DNA of 64,000 bases from contig NZ_AP022829.1 in the NCBI RefSeq assembly GCF_011405655.1, positions 1,225,001 through 1,289,000 of the forward strand. The letters run 5' to 3'. The position numbers were made by a program, and so were the translations under genes. Within the stretch, counting starts at the first letter, position 1; each line of letters begins with the position of its first letter. Below are positions 51,588 through 60,939 of the stretch, one piece after another. The DNA is from Adlercreutzia hattorii (lineage in GTDB: Bacteria > Actinomycetota > Coriobacteriia > Coriobacteriales > Eggerthellaceae). The notes beneath the pieces were generated by a model. It was given only the letters and a program-made list of their open reading frames with translations, searched no databases and was not told where the DNA came from.

Positions 51588-52931
51588 ATGGTTGCGAATC
51601 CGGAGCAGGACTTCGTCCTGAAAACGGTTGAGAGCAGGGATGTTCACTTCGTTCGCTTCTGGTTCACCGACGTCTTGGGCAACATGAAGTCCTTCGCGGT
51701 GGTGCCCGGCGAGCTGGAGAGCGCCTTCGAGGAGGGCATGGGCTTCGACGCCAGCTGCATCGAGGGCTTCTCGGCGGCGCAGGAGTCGGACATGCTGGCC
51801 TTTCCCGACCCTTCCACCTTCGAGATCTTGCCCTGGCGTCCCCAGGCCAACGCCGTGGCCCGCATGATCTGCGACATCCGCACGCCGGAGGGGGAGCCCT
51901 ACGCGGGAGATTCGCGCCATGTGCTGGAGCGGGTGGTGCGCCGCGCCGCCGAGGACGGCTACTCGTTTATCGTAGGGCCCGAGCTGGAGTACTTCTACTT
52001 CAAGGACGCCGAGGGCACCGACGTGCTCGATCATGGCAGCTACTTCGACCTGACGTCGCTCGATTCCGCCTCCGACTTGCGCCGCGACACGGTGCTCACT
52101 TTGGAGAAGATGGGCATTCCCGTGGAGTACTCCCACCACGAGAAGGGCCCTTCCCAGCACGAGATCGACTTGCGCTACGCCGATGCGCTCTCCATGGCCG
52201 ACGCCGTTATGACCTACAAGCAGGTGGTGAAGGAAATCGCCATGAAGCACGGGGTGTACGCCTCGTTCATGCCCAAGCCCATGGCGGATGCTCCCGGCAA
52301 CGGCATGCACGTGCACCAGAGTCTCATGGATCGCTCCGGCAACAACGTGTTCTTCGACCCGGACGATCCGTCCGGGTACAACCTGTCGGCCACGGCGAAG
52401 AGCTACATCGCCGGCCTTCTGAAGTACGCGCCGGAGTACACGCTGGTCACGAACCAGTACGTGAACTCCTACAAGCGCCTGCAGCCGGGAGGGGAGGCGC
52501 CCACCTGCATCAGCTGGGGCGCGCGAAACCGCTCGACCTTGGTGCGCATCCCGGGCTATCGCCCGAACAGCGAGTCGGCCTGCCGGGTGGAGCTGCGCAG
52601 CCCCGACCCGGCGGCGAACCCCTATCTCGCCTTCGCCGTCATGCTGGCCGCGGGGCTGGCGGGCATCGAGGAGGGGCTTGAGCTGATGCCCCCGGCCGAC
52701 GAGGCCGCGCCCATCGGCTGCACCCGCTACGAGCATCGCGCCCGGGGCATCGAGACGCTGCCGGAATCCCTCGGCGAGGCCGTGGAGCGCTTCGCGGAGA
52801 GCAAGCTGATGCGCGAGACCTTGGGCGAGCACATCCACGATTACCTCGTGCGCACCAAGCGCGAGGAATGGGAGGCCTACCAGGGTATCGTGACCGCGTG
52901 GGAGCTCGAGCGCAATTTGGCGGTGTTGTAG
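51588..52931 (+). CDS. glnA: Glutamine synthetase type I
   Basis: Assimilates ammonia into glutamine. The 447-residue protein has VRFWFTDVLGNMKSFAV, GFDASCIEGF, VGPELEYFYF (metal-binding Glu pair), GPSQHEIDLRYADALSMAD, NGMHVHQSL and the C-terminal RSPDPAANPYLAFAVMLAAGLAGI. There is no clear adenylylation Tyr motif, as in the short GSI-alpha group. ATG at 51588 has GGGAG at six bases; ATG at 51576 has no site. A TATAAT lies at 51543-51548. The next gene is a GlnR-like regulator, one base after the stop. Confidence 0.95.
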   Translation: MVANPEQDFVLKTVESRDVHFVRFWFTDVLGNMKSFAVVPGELESAFEEGMGFDASCIEGFSAAQESDMLAFPDPSTFEILPWRPQANAVARMICDIRTPEGEPYAGDSRHVLERVVRRAAEDGYSFIVGPELEYFYFKDAEGTDVLDHGSYFDLTSLDSASDLRRDTVLTLEKMGIPVEYSHHEKGPSQHEIDLRYADALSMADAVMTYKQVVKEIAMKHGVYASFMPKPMADAPGNGMHVHQSLMDRSGNNVFFDPDDPSGYNLSATAKSYIAGLLKYAPEYTLVTNQYVNSYKRLQPGGEAPTCISWGARNRSTLVRIPGYRPNSESACRVELRSPDPAANPYLAFAVMLAAGLAGIEEGLELMPPADEAAPIGCTRYEHRARGIETLPESLGEAVERFAESKLMRETLGEHIHDYLVRTKREEWEAYQGIVTAWELERNLAVL

Positions 52932-52932
52932 C

Positions 52933-53607
52933 ATGCAGCGCAAAACGATTATCTTCATCGCCGACAGCCTCGACAACGCCCACAAGTTCCAGCAGGTGCT
53001 CTCGAAGCTGGACGTGGACGTGGCCGCGGGCTCATCGGTGCAGTTCAAGAAGCTGCTCGCGGCGCACCCGAGCCACGATCTGGTCATCTACGAGGCCCGG
53101 GGCGACGCTCTGGGCACGGTGGCCTCGGTAGAGGCGGCGCTTGCCGAGGAAGGCGCCACTGCCATGCTCGTCATTGTGAACGAGGACCAGCTGGCCCAGT
53201 TCCGTCTGCCGGTGTCCTGCAAGGCCGACTTCGTCGTGCACGGGGCGAGCGCCGCCGAGTGCGCCACCCGCATCCGTCAGCTGCTGTGGCCCGGCAACGA
53301 GGGCAGTTCGGCCGACTACATCACCGTGGACAACATGACGGTGAACCTTGCCACCTACCAGGTGAAGGTCGGCGGGGAGCCGGTGGACCTCACCTATTTG
53401 GAATACGCCCTGCTCGCCTTCCTCGTCACCCATCCGGGCCGCACCTACTCCCGAGACGCGCTGCTGCGCCGCGTGTGGGGCTTCGACTACTACGGCGGCA
53501 GCCGCACCGTGGACGTCCACGTGCGCCGCGTTCGCGCCAAGCTCGGCCCGGAGCTCGCTCAGCGCCTGGAGACGGTGCGCGGCGTCGGCTATTTGTGGAA
53601 CGCCTAA
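52933..53607 (+). CDS. GlnR-like orphan response regulator
   Basis: A 224-residue OmpR-family protein. Residues 1-115 form a degenerate receiver: the phospho-acceptor position is occupied by YEARGD in DLVIYEARGDALG, as in actinobacterial GlnR, which lacks a phosphorylation site. Residues 125-224 are a winged helix with LTYLEYALLAFLVTHPGRTYSRDALLRRVWGFDYYGGSRTVDVHVRRVRAKLG, very close to GlnR. It starts one base after the glnA stop, so control of nitrogen metabolism is a strong inference. No histidine kinase is nearby. Confidence 0.82.
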   Translation: MQRKTIIFIADSLDNAHKFQQVLSKLDVDVAAGSSVQFKKLLAAHPSHDLVIYEARGDALGTVASVEAALAEEGATAMLVIVNEDQLAQFRLPVSCKADFVVHGASAAECATRIRQLLWPGNEGSSADYITVDNMTVNLATYQVKVGGEPVDLTYLEYALLAFLVTHPGRTYSRDALLRRVWGFDYYGGSRTVDVHVRRVRAKLGPELAQRLETVRGVGYLWNA

Positions 53608-53624
53608 GACCCGAAAGGCTCGAA

Positions 53625-56252
53625 ATGTCAAAAAAGATTGCCGTTATCGACGGAAACTCGCTCATGCATCGTGCCTACCATGCGGTGCAGACGCCCATGA
53701 CCGCCAAGGACGGCACCCCCACCAACGCCGTCTTCGGCTTCCTCACCATGCTCTGCAAGTTCATCGAAATGGCCTCGCCGGACGCGGTGGTGTGCGCCTT
53801 CGACGCCGGCAAGCCGGTGCACCGCATCGAGGCCATGGCCCAGTACAAGGCACAGCGGCCGCCCATGGACGAGGAGCTGCACGTGCAGTTTCCCGTCATT
53901 CAGGAGCTGCTCGAGTCCATGGCCATCCCCGTGGTGAAGGTGCCCGGCTGGGAGGGCGACGACATTCTGGGCACCATTGCCGCCCGCGACGAGGCGCTGG
54001 GATACGAGACCCTGCTCGTCACCGGCGACAAGGACGCCTACCAGCTGGCGAGCGAGCTGACGCGCATCGTGACCACGAAGAAGGGCATCACGGACGTGAC
54101 CATCAACGGGCCGGCCGAGGTGGAGGAGCGCTACGGCGTGACGCCCGCCCAGTTCATCGACTACCTGGGGCTTATGGGCGACAGCTCCGACAACATCCCC
54201 GGCGTGCCCGGCATCGGGCCCAAGACCGCCACGAAGCTTCTGCAGACCTACGGGTCGATGGAGGGCATCTACGAGCACGTGGGGGAGCTCAAGGGCAAGC
54301 AGAAGGAGAACATCGAGAACAACCGCGAGACGGCGTTTCTGTCCCGAGAGATCGCGACCATCGTGACCGATCTGGACTTCCCCCTCGACTTGGAGGCGGT
54401 GAGCTTTCCCGCCTTCGACGCGGCGGACGTGGAGGAGGCGTTCGGCAAGTACCAGCTGGCGAGCCCCTTGGCCCGGGTGCTGGCCATGATCGATGCCGAG
54501 CCGCCCTCGCGCGAGGCGAAGTTGGAAGTGGCGCCGGTGCTCGAGGGGGACGCCGGCGCGGCCGAGGTCGCCCGGGCCGTGAAGGCGGGGGAGACCATCG
54601 GCGTCGCCTTCGTCGATCCGGAGCAGGTGTCGCTGTTCGACGAGGGGGCGACCGGCGCGTTCGCCACCGACGAGGCAACGGTCGTCGCGGTGGGAGACGA
54701 CGCGCTGGCGCTGCTCGCCCAGGTGGTTCGGGAAGGCTCGTTCGTGGCCCTGGATGTGAAGGCGGAGCTGCACCGGGTGTACCCGGCCGACACCGCCGAG
54801 CCGGCTCTCGTGAGCGATGGGGAGGTGCTCTCTGCCGACGGCTTCGACCTGTCCGTGGCGGGCTACGTGCTGAACTCGTCGCTTTCCGCCTACACCTACG
54901 ACTCGCTCATGGAGGCCCTGGCCGCCTCCACGCTGCCCGAGGCCGAAACCGACGCCGAGCGGGCGACCATCCGCGCCACGGCGGCCCGACTGCTGAAGGG
55001 GCTCTTGGAGGAGGCGCTGAAGAAGGACGGCAGCTGGGACGCCTACGCCGACATCGACTTGCCGCTCGTGGGGGTGCTCGCCGTCATGGAGCGCGTGGGC
55101 GCCGCCATCGACGCGGAGCGCCTGGAGGCGCTGGGGCGCGAGGCCCAGGCCGAGGTGGACGGTCTCACGGCCCAGATTTACGAGCTGGCCGGCGAGCCCT
55201 TCAACTTGAGTTCCCCCAAGCAGCTGGCCCACATCCTCTTCGAGGTGCTGGAACTGCCCCCGGTGAAGAAGAACCAGCGCGGGTACTCCACCGACGCCAA
55301 GGTGCTCACGGAGCTGTCGGCCATCCATCCGTTGCCCGACCTCATCCTGCGCTACCGCGAGTTCTCGAAGATCAAGAACACCTACATTGACGCCCTGCCC
55401 CGTATGCGGGCCGCCGACGGCCGCGTGCACACCCAGTTCAACGAGACGGTCACCACGACCGGGCGCCTGTCGTCATCCGACCCGAACCTGCAGAACATTC
55501 CCGTGCGCACCGAGTTCGGCCGCCAGATCCGCAGTTGCTTCGTGCCGCTGCGGACGGGCGAGCTGTTCCTGTCGGCGGACTACTCGCAGATCGAGCTGCG
55601 CCTGCTCGCGCATCTGTCCGGCGACGAGCACTTGGTAGCGGCGTTCAACTCCGGGGCGGATTTCCACGCCTCCACGGCCTCTCGCGTCTTCGGTCTGCCG
55701 GTGGAGGCGGTGACACCGGAGCTGCGCAGCCGCGCCAAGGCGGTGAACTTCGGCATCGTCTACGGCCAGCAGGCCTTCGGACTCTCCCAGACGCTGGACA
55801 TCCCCGTGGCCGAGGCCCGCGAGATGATCGACCGCTACTTCGAGGCGTACCCCGGCGTGCGCACTTACTTGGACGAGACCGTCGCCGAGGCCCGCGAGCG
55901 CGGCTTCGCCGAGACCATGCTCGGCCGCAAGCGCCACATTCCCGAGCTGAAGAGCTCCAACGGCCAGCAGCGGGCCTTCGGCGAGCGCACGGCCATGAAC
56001 CATCCCATGCAGGGGAGCGCCGCCGACATCATCAAGATGGCCATGAACGAGGTGCAGCGCCGTCTTCTGGCCGAGGACTTTGAGGCCCAGCTCATGATCC
56101 AGGTGCACGACGAGCTGGACTTCTCGGTGCCGGCTGGGGAAGTGGAGCGGCTGGCCGCCATGGTGAAAGAGGTCATGGAAGGCGTCGTCAGCCTGAAGGT
56201 GCCCCTCATCGCCGACGTCAGCTGGGGTCCCACCTGGGCCGAAGCGCACTAG
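53625..56252 (+). CDS. polA: DNA polymerase I
   Basis: 875 residues in three parts. 5'-nuclease (1-290): KIAVIDGNSLMHRAYHAV, GWEGDDILGTIA, LVTGDKDAYQL, LMGDSSDNIPGVPGIGPKTA. Middle domain (300-480): the proofreading DxE site is not present (GVAFVDPEQVSLFDEG), so it is probably inactive, as in other actinobacterial Pol I. Polymerase domain: TTGRLSSSDPNLQNIPVRTE, LSADYSQIELRLLAHLSGD, RAKAVNFGIVYGQ and IQVHDELDF. ATG at 53625; a CGAAAGG lies 9 bases upstream. Confidence 0.96.
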   Translation: MSKKIAVIDGNSLMHRAYHAVQTPMTAKDGTPTNAVFGFLTMLCKFIEMASPDAVVCAFDAGKPVHRIEAMAQYKAQRPPMDEELHVQFPVIQELLESMAIPVVKVPGWEGDDILGTIAARDEALGYETLLVTGDKDAYQLASELTRIVTTKKGITDVTINGPAEVEERYGVTPAQFIDYLGLMGDSSDNIPGVPGIGPKTATKLLQTYGSMEGIYEHVGELKGKQKENIENNRETAFLSREIATIVTDLDFPLDLEAVSFPAFDAADVEEAFGKYQLASPLARVLAMIDAEPPSREAKLEVAPVLEGDAGAAEVARAVKAGETIGVAFVDPEQVSLFDEGATGAFATDEATVVAVGDDALALLAQVVREGSFVALDVKAELHRVYPADTAEPALVSDGEVLSADGFDLSVAGYVLNSSLSAYTYDSLMEALAASTLPEAETDAERATIRATAARLLKGLLEEALKKDGSWDAYADIDLPLVGVLAVMERVGAAIDAERLEALGREAQAEVDGLTAQIYELAGEPFNLSSPKQLAHILFEVLELPPVKKNQRGYSTDAKVLTELSAIHPLPDLILRYREFSKIKNTYIDALPRMRAADGRVHTQFNETVTTTGRLSSSDPNLQNIPVRTEFGRQIRSCFVPLRTGELFLSADYSQIELRLLAHLSGDEHLVAAFNSGADFHASTASRVFGLPVEAVTPELRSRAKAVNFGIVYGQQAFGLSQTLDIPVAEAREMIDRYFEAYPGVRTYLDETVAEARERGFAETMLGRKRHIPELKSSNGQQRAFGERTAMNHPMQGSAADIIKMAMNEVQRRLLAEDFEAQLMIQVHDELDFSVPAGEVERLAAMVKEVMEGVVSLKVPLIADVSWGPTWAEAH

Positions 56253-56287
56253 CGAGTCGATCGAGTCAGCCGAGTAAGCCATGCGCC

Positions 56288-56483
56288 GGGAGGTCGGGAG
56301 GAGGTATCCCCAGACCTCTGCGCGCCCCCTGGAGAACGCGGCCGTTAAGAAATAGCTTCCACTTCAGCAGCAGCGATGCGGGGATGGTACCGGCCTATGT
56401 GCGTTCCTTCCGCTATTTCTTTTGCCGCGTTCGCAGGGGGATAAAGCGCGCAGCGGGCTGGGGATACCTCCTCCCGACCTCCC
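56288..56483. repeat. 196-bp inverted-repeat element
   Basis: Left arm 56288-56356 and right arm 56412-56483 are inverted copies. The outer 26 bases (56288-56313, GGGAGGTCGGGAGGAGGTAT then CCCCAG) are perfectly complementary to 56458-56483; the rest pairs with gaps and mismatches. The 55-base centre codes for nothing visible. It sits between convergent polA and the luxR-type gene, so it may be a MITE-like remnant or a bidirectional terminator. No transposase and no clear target-site duplication were seen. Confidence 0.75.
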
Positions 56484-56498
56484 AGTCAGAGGAGTCCC

Positions 56499-57464
56499 TT
56501 ACACCGTCTTCCAGAAATCCTGGATGAGCTCCTGGCGGTTGGTATGCCCCGTCTTTTGCAAGATGTTGTGCACGTGCACCTTCACGGTGGAAGGGGAGAG
56601 CGACATCGCCGAAGCGATGTTCTGGTTGTCCTGATCGCGCAGGATGTAGTCGAGCACCTCCTGCTCGCGGGCCGTCAGCTGGTGGCGCTTGGCGTAGACG
56701 AGCAGATCCTCGGCGGTCTGGCGGTAGCGCAGGGTGTCGTCCACCACGGGCGACGTGTTCGAGTGAATGTTCAGCTGGCGCAGGGCGAACCAGCAGGTCA
56801 TAGCCGCGCAGACCATCATGAGCACGTTCTCGGCGTAGTTGCGCTCCGCTGACAGCGTGATTGGCCCCAAGGTGATTGTGTCGGTGGACAGCACGAGGAA
56901 GAACAGCGCGTCCTCGGCCACCATGACCATTCCGAGCAGGGCGAGAGCGACGCAATGGTTCTTGTAGCGCCCAAGTCGTTGCCGCTCGACCTGGTCTTTC
57001 GTACGCAGGTAGTGAACGGCGCCATAGGCCAGGATCCAGAACATGAAGGCGGCGCGGCAGCTGTAATAGCAGAGCCTCAGCACCTTGCTCTCGCCGGAGA
57101 TGGCGAGCAGGATCAGCGAAAGGGCGGCATAAACGACGATGGGCGTGATGCGGATGCTGCGACGGCACTCGCCGATGTACTCGCAGACCATGAACCAGAA
57201 GGCGCCGAGAAAGCCGGCTCCGGTGACCATCGTGTAGAGCGAGCGGATGAAATAGTACTCCTGGGTCAGCCCCGAGGCCAGCTCGCGCGCCGCATAGTCG
57301 TCCTGCAGGATGGAGGCCACGTCGAAGAAGTAGAACATGAACGCGATGCAGGCGAACAGCATCGTTTTCCGCTTCGTCACCAAATACGAGGAAAGACACA
57401 CTGCCGCCGTCAGTGTCGAGACGAGAATAACCAAGAGCGTCTCGTAGAAAATCGCCAGTCCCAT
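56499..57464 (-). CDS. Membrane-anchored LuxR family regulator
   Basis: 321 residues: an N-terminal membrane domain with six or seven hydrophobic segments (for example IFYETLLVILVSTLTAAVCLSSYLV and VVYAALSLILLAIS), then a LuxR-type HTH: LTAREQEVLDYILRDQDNQNIASAMSLSPSTVKVHVHNILQKTGHTNRQELI. Similar proteins are abundant in Eggerthellaceae, usually beside a transporter or reductase gene (recalled knowledge). It is divergent from arginine deiminase, 480 bases away, so it may sense a signal for that locus. The ligand is unknown. Confidence 0.9.
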   Translation of the reverse strand: MGLAIFYETLLVILVSTLTAAVCLSSYLVTKRKTMLFACIAFMFYFFDVASILQDDYAARELASGLTQEYYFIRSLYTMVTGAGFLGAFWFMVCEYIGECRRSIRITPIVVYAALSLILLAISGESKVLRLCYYSCRAAFMFWILAYGAVHYLRTKDQVERQRLGRYKNHCVALALLGMVMVAEDALFFLVLSTDTITLGPITLSAERNYAENVLMMVCAAMTCWFALRQLNIHSNTSPVVDDTLRYRQTAEDLLVYAKRHQLTAREQEVLDYILRDQDNQNIASAMSLSPSTVKVHVHNILQKTGHTNRQELIQDFWKTV

Positions 57465-57946
57465 AGACCCCTTCGTTCCAGCCAGCCTGCATCAAACCCT
57501 CTTTTTAAGCTCATTATATCGCTTCGCGGGGAATTTCGAGGGTCGGGGGAAGCCGTCGAGAGCGATGGGGGCCTGGATGGCGCTCTGCGTTCCCCGAATG
57601 CGTCGCTCGAAGGAGAGTTGTGGAGACGCGCCCGGGCGAAAACTCTTGAGCAGAAAGCTTACGAAACGGTAACAGCGCTTAATTACCTGACGAAAAGTCA
57701 ATAATCAGAGTTTTTAAAAAGCGTAAGTGACCTGCGGTTTAGATTGGTTGTAGAAGAAACCCGTAGGAAAGCGTTTGGCTGATGGGGCCGAGCTACAACT
57801 GGTTTAGACCTTTCGCAAACTTCATAGTTCCTGCACATTGGATTCATGAAATCGCGAGCCAGTTCCTTCGGGACTCGCGTGGCCGTGGAGGGAAACCGCG
57901 GCAGCCGGCAATCGAGTGGCGCGGACGCGCCAGATCGGAGAGTCAC
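57465..57946. other. Regulatory region between the membrane LuxR gene and arcA
   Basis: A 482-base gene-free, AT-richer region. Visible items: an inverted repeat TGAC-GAAAA-GTCA (57688-57700) in the AT-rich part, and a hairpin CGCGAG/CTCGCG (57853-57858 with 57874-57879) within the presumed arcA leader. Promoters are not clear by eye. Confidence 0.5.
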
Positions 57947-59170
57947 ATGCAAGGAGTAAACGTCAAGAGCGAGATCGGCAACCTCAAGAAGGTTATCCTT
58001 CATCGCCCGGGGAACGAGCTTTTGAATCTCACCCCGAACACGCTGGAGGAGCTGCTGTTCGACGACATCCCGTTTTTGGAGGTCGCCCAGGCCGAGCACG
58101 ACGCCTTCGCCGGAATTCTGCGCGAGGAGGGCGTCGAGGTCGTGTACCTGGAAGACCTCATGGCCGAGGCCCTGGACACCGATCCGGCCCTGCGCGAGAA
58201 GTTCCTCGACCAGTGGATCTACGAGGCGGGCATCCGCACCGATCTGTACACCCAGATCATCAAGGACTACATCAATAGCGAGTACGCCGGCACCAAGGAC
58301 ATGGTCATGAAGACCATGGCCGGTATCAACCTGCAGGAGCTGCCGCAGCAGCACACCAACCTGCTCGTGGACATGGTGTCCGACCGCACGAAGCTCGTGT
58401 GCGCCCCGATGCCGAACCTGTACTTCACCCGCGATCCGTTCAACATGATCGGCAACGGCGTGGGCATCAACCGCATGTACAGCCAGACGCGCAACCGCGA
58501 GACCATCTACGGCTCCTACATCTTCAACTATCATCCGGATTTCAAGGACGTGCCGCAGTACTACAGCCGCGAGAACACCTTCCACATCGAGGGCGGCGAC
58601 GTGCTGAACATCAACGAGCACGTGCTCGCCATCGGCATCTCGCAGCGCACCGAGCCCGACGCCATCGACCAGCTGGCCCACAACGTGTTCGGCGACGAGA
58701 CGTCCACCATCGACACCATCCTGGCCTTCAACATCCCGGTGTCCCGCGCCTTCATGCACCTGGACACCGTGTTCACCCAGATCGACTACGACAAGTTCAC
58801 CATCCATCCCGGCATCATGGGACCTTTGACCGTCTTCGAGATCACCCCGGACGGCAACGGCGGCACCAAGATCCGCGAGCGCGACGAGGATCTGGAGTCC
58901 ATCCTGACCGAGTACGTCGGCCAGCCCGTGAAGCTCATTCCCTGCGGCGGCGGCGACCGCATCGCGGCCGAGCGCGAGCAGTGGAACGACGGCTCCAACA
59001 CGCTGTGCGTGCGCCCCGGCACGGTCGTGGTGTACCAGCGCAACAACGTCACCAACGACGTGCTGTACAAGAACGGCATCAACTGCCTGGTCATGCCGTC
59101 CGCGGAGCTTAGCCGCGGCCGTGGCGGCCCGCGCTGCATGTCCATGCCGGCCTGGCGCGAGGCCATCTAG
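57947..59170 (+). CDS. arcA: Arginine deiminase
   Basis: Hydrolyses arginine to citrulline and ammonia, the first step of the energy-yielding ADI pathway. The 407-residue protein shows NLKKVILHRPGNELLNLTPN, NLYFTRDPFNMIGNGVGINRM, FHIEGGDVLNINEHVLAIGISQRT, MHLDTVFTQIDYDKF with the catalytic His/Glu/Asp set, and the nucleophilic Cys in SRGRGGPRCMSMP. ATG at 57947 has CGGAGAG upstream. arcB and arcC are not in the window. A YfcC transporter follows, likely for arginine/ornithine. Confidence 0.96.
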   Translation: MQGVNVKSEIGNLKKVILHRPGNELLNLTPNTLEELLFDDIPFLEVAQAEHDAFAGILREEGVEVVYLEDLMAEALDTDPALREKFLDQWIYEAGIRTDLYTQIIKDYINSEYAGTKDMVMKTMAGINLQELPQQHTNLLVDMVSDRTKLVCAPMPNLYFTRDPFNMIGNGVGINRMYSQTRNRETIYGSYIFNYHPDFKDVPQYYSRENTFHIEGGDVLNINEHVLAIGISQRTEPDAIDQLAHNVFGDETSTIDTILAFNIPVSRAFMHLDTVFTQIDYDKFTIHPGIMGPLTVFEITPDGNGGTKIRERDEDLESILTEYVGQPVKLIPCGGGDRIAAEREQWNDGSNTLCVRPGTVVVYQRNNVTNDVLYKNGINCLVMPSAELSRGRGGPRCMSMPAWREAI

Positions 59171-59190
59171 GCTCTCTTCCCATCCATTGC

Positions 59191-59217
59191 GGCGGCCGAT
59201 CTCCCTTATCGGCCGCC
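59191..59217 (+). promoter_or_regulatory. Intercistronic hairpin between arcA and the transporter
   Basis: Perfect 10-bp stem GGCGGCCGAT/ATCGGCCGCC with a 7-base loop and no T tract. It may stabilise the arcA message or tune the transporter (inference). Confidence 0.6.
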
Positions 59218-59239
59218 TCTCCCTTAAGGAGAAACTCCC

Positions 59240-60841
59240 ATGGCTGATACTAAAAAGAAGAAGCGCGCGAGCCTCTCTTCGTTCACCATCTTGCTGATCA
59301 TCCTCGTGGTTCTCGCCGTCGTGACCGTCATCATGGCCGCTTGCGGCGTGGAGGGCATCGAGGGCGCCACGCTCTCCGGCGTGCTCACCGCGCCGGTGTT
59401 CGGCTTCCAAGACGCCATCGGCGTGTGCCTGTTCGTCATGATCTTGGGCGGCTTCCTCGGCATCATTACCGAGACCGGCGCGCTTGACGCCGGCATCGCC
59501 GCGCTGGTTCACAAGCTCAAGGGCAACGAGCTCGTGCTCATTCCTATTTTGATGTTCATCTTCTCCATCGGCGGCACCACCTACGGCATGTGCGAGGAAA
59601 CCGTGCCCTTCTACCTGCTGCTCGCCGCCACCATGGTGGCCGCCGGCTTCGACAGCCTGACCGGCGCGGCCGTGGTGCTGCTCGGCGCCGGCTGCGGCGT
59701 TCTGGGCTCCACGGTGAACCCGTTCGCCGTCGGCGTGGCCGTCGACGCGCTCTCCGGCGTGGGCATTGCTGTGAACCAGGCCATCATCATCGCGCTTGGC
59801 GCCATTTTGTGGCTCGTCACCATCACCATCTCCATCATCTTCGTGATGCGCTACGCCAAGAAGGTGAAGGCCGACAAGGGCTCCACCTTCCTGTCGTTGC
59901 AGGAGCAGCAGGACATGATGAACGAGTGGGGCATGAAGGAGTCCGAGGTCGAGGCCGGCGACGGCCAGGCCGCCGCCCCCGCCAAGATGACCGGCCGCCA
60001 GAAGTGGTCGCTCATCGTCTTCGGCCTGACCTTCGTCATCATGATCGTCTCGTTCATCCCCTGGACCGATCTCGGCGTGGACATCTTCGAGGCCGGTCAG
60101 GTGACCGAAGAGGTCACGACCACAATCAGCGGCGATGAACTCATTACGGCCTACGACGAGGCTAACGGCACCACCACCGAGCTGGCCGCTCCTGTGGAGG
60201 CCACCTCGGTTTCCGAGGAGACCGTGCAGCCCGCTTGGTCCTCGTTCCTGACCGGCGTGCCCCTGGGCGGCTGGTACTTCGACGAGGCCTCCACCTGGTT
60301 CCTGCTCATGGCGCTTGTCATCGGCCTTATCGGCGGGGTGTCCGAGGCTCGCTTCGTGAAGGCCTTCATCAACGGCGCCGCCGACATGATGTCGGTCGTG
60401 CTCATCATCGCGCTGGCCCGCTCCATCACCGTGCTCATGGCCTCCACGGGCCTGGACATGTGGATCCTGGAGAACGCCGCCAACGCACTCGCGGGCATGT
60501 CGGCGATCATCTTCGCGCCGCTGTCCTTCCTGCTCTACATCGTCCTGTCCTTCCTGATCCCGTCCTCCTCCGGCATGGCGACGGTCTCCATCCCGATTCT
60601 GGGCGGCCTGGCCCACCAGCTGAACTTCTCGGTCGAGACCATGGTCATGATCTACTCCGCCGGCAACGGCCTCGTGAACCTGTTCACCCCGACCTCCGGC
60701 GCTATCATGGGCGGTTTGGCCCTGGCCAAGATCGAGTACTCGACCTGGCTCAAGTTCGGAGCCAAGCTGTTCGTCGTGCTCGGGGTGGTTTGCATGGTGA
60801 TTCTTACCGCCGCCATGCTCATCCTGCCCGGCGCGGCCTAA
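59240..60841 (+). CDS. YfcC family (DcuC-like) basic amino acid transporter
   Basis: A 533-residue polytopic protein with about twelve membrane segments; family motifs are IFSIGGTTYGMCEETVPFY, GAGCGVLGSTVNPFAVGVA and FLIPSSSGMATVSIPILGGLAH with FTPTSGAIMGGLALAKIEY. The family exports or exchanges amino acids; beside arcA, arginine/ornithine antiport is the natural inference. A loop of about 100 residues in the middle (near 225-350) is an acidic extramembrane region. ATG follows TTAAGGAG. It is followed by a strong terminator. Confidence 0.9.
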   Translation: MADTKKKKRASLSSFTILLIILVVLAVVTVIMAACGVEGIEGATLSGVLTAPVFGFQDAIGVCLFVMILGGFLGIITETGALDAGIAALVHKLKGNELVLIPILMFIFSIGGTTYGMCEETVPFYLLLAATMVAAGFDSLTGAAVVLLGAGCGVLGSTVNPFAVGVAVDALSGVGIAVNQAIIIALGAILWLVTITISIIFVMRYAKKVKADKGSTFLSLQEQQDMMNEWGMKESEVEAGDGQAAAPAKMTGRQKWSLIVFGLTFVIMIVSFIPWTDLGVDIFEAGQVTEEVTTTISGDELITAYDEANGTTTELAAPVEATSVSEETVQPAWSSFLTGVPLGGWYFDEASTWFLLMALVIGLIGGVSEARFVKAFINGAADMMSVVLIIALARSITVLMASTGLDMWILENAANALAGMSAIIFAPLSFLLYIVLSFLIPSSSGMATVSIPILGGLAHQLNFSVETMVMIYSAGNGLVNLFTPTSGAIMGGLALAKIEYSTWLKFGAKLFVVLGVVCMVILTAAMLILPGAA

Positions 60842-60880
60842 GATTCGTTGATAACAGCCTGCCGGCTGTCATCCTTCCGG

Positions 60881-60915
60881 GAGGGCGTCCTTTAGCGGGA
60901 CGCCCTCCTCGTTTT
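60881..60915 (+). terminator. Terminator after the YfcC gene
   Basis: Perfect 10-bp stem GAGGGCGTCC/GGACGCCCTC (60881-60890 with 60898-60907), then CTCGTTTT. Confidence 0.85.
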
Positions 60916-60939
60916 GCTCCGCTTGACTTCTCCTCGTTT

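Noticed and set aside
57698-60616. A 970-codon minus-strand open frame opposite arcA and the YfcC gene
   Set aside because: Same antisense artefact; the plus-strand products are clear.
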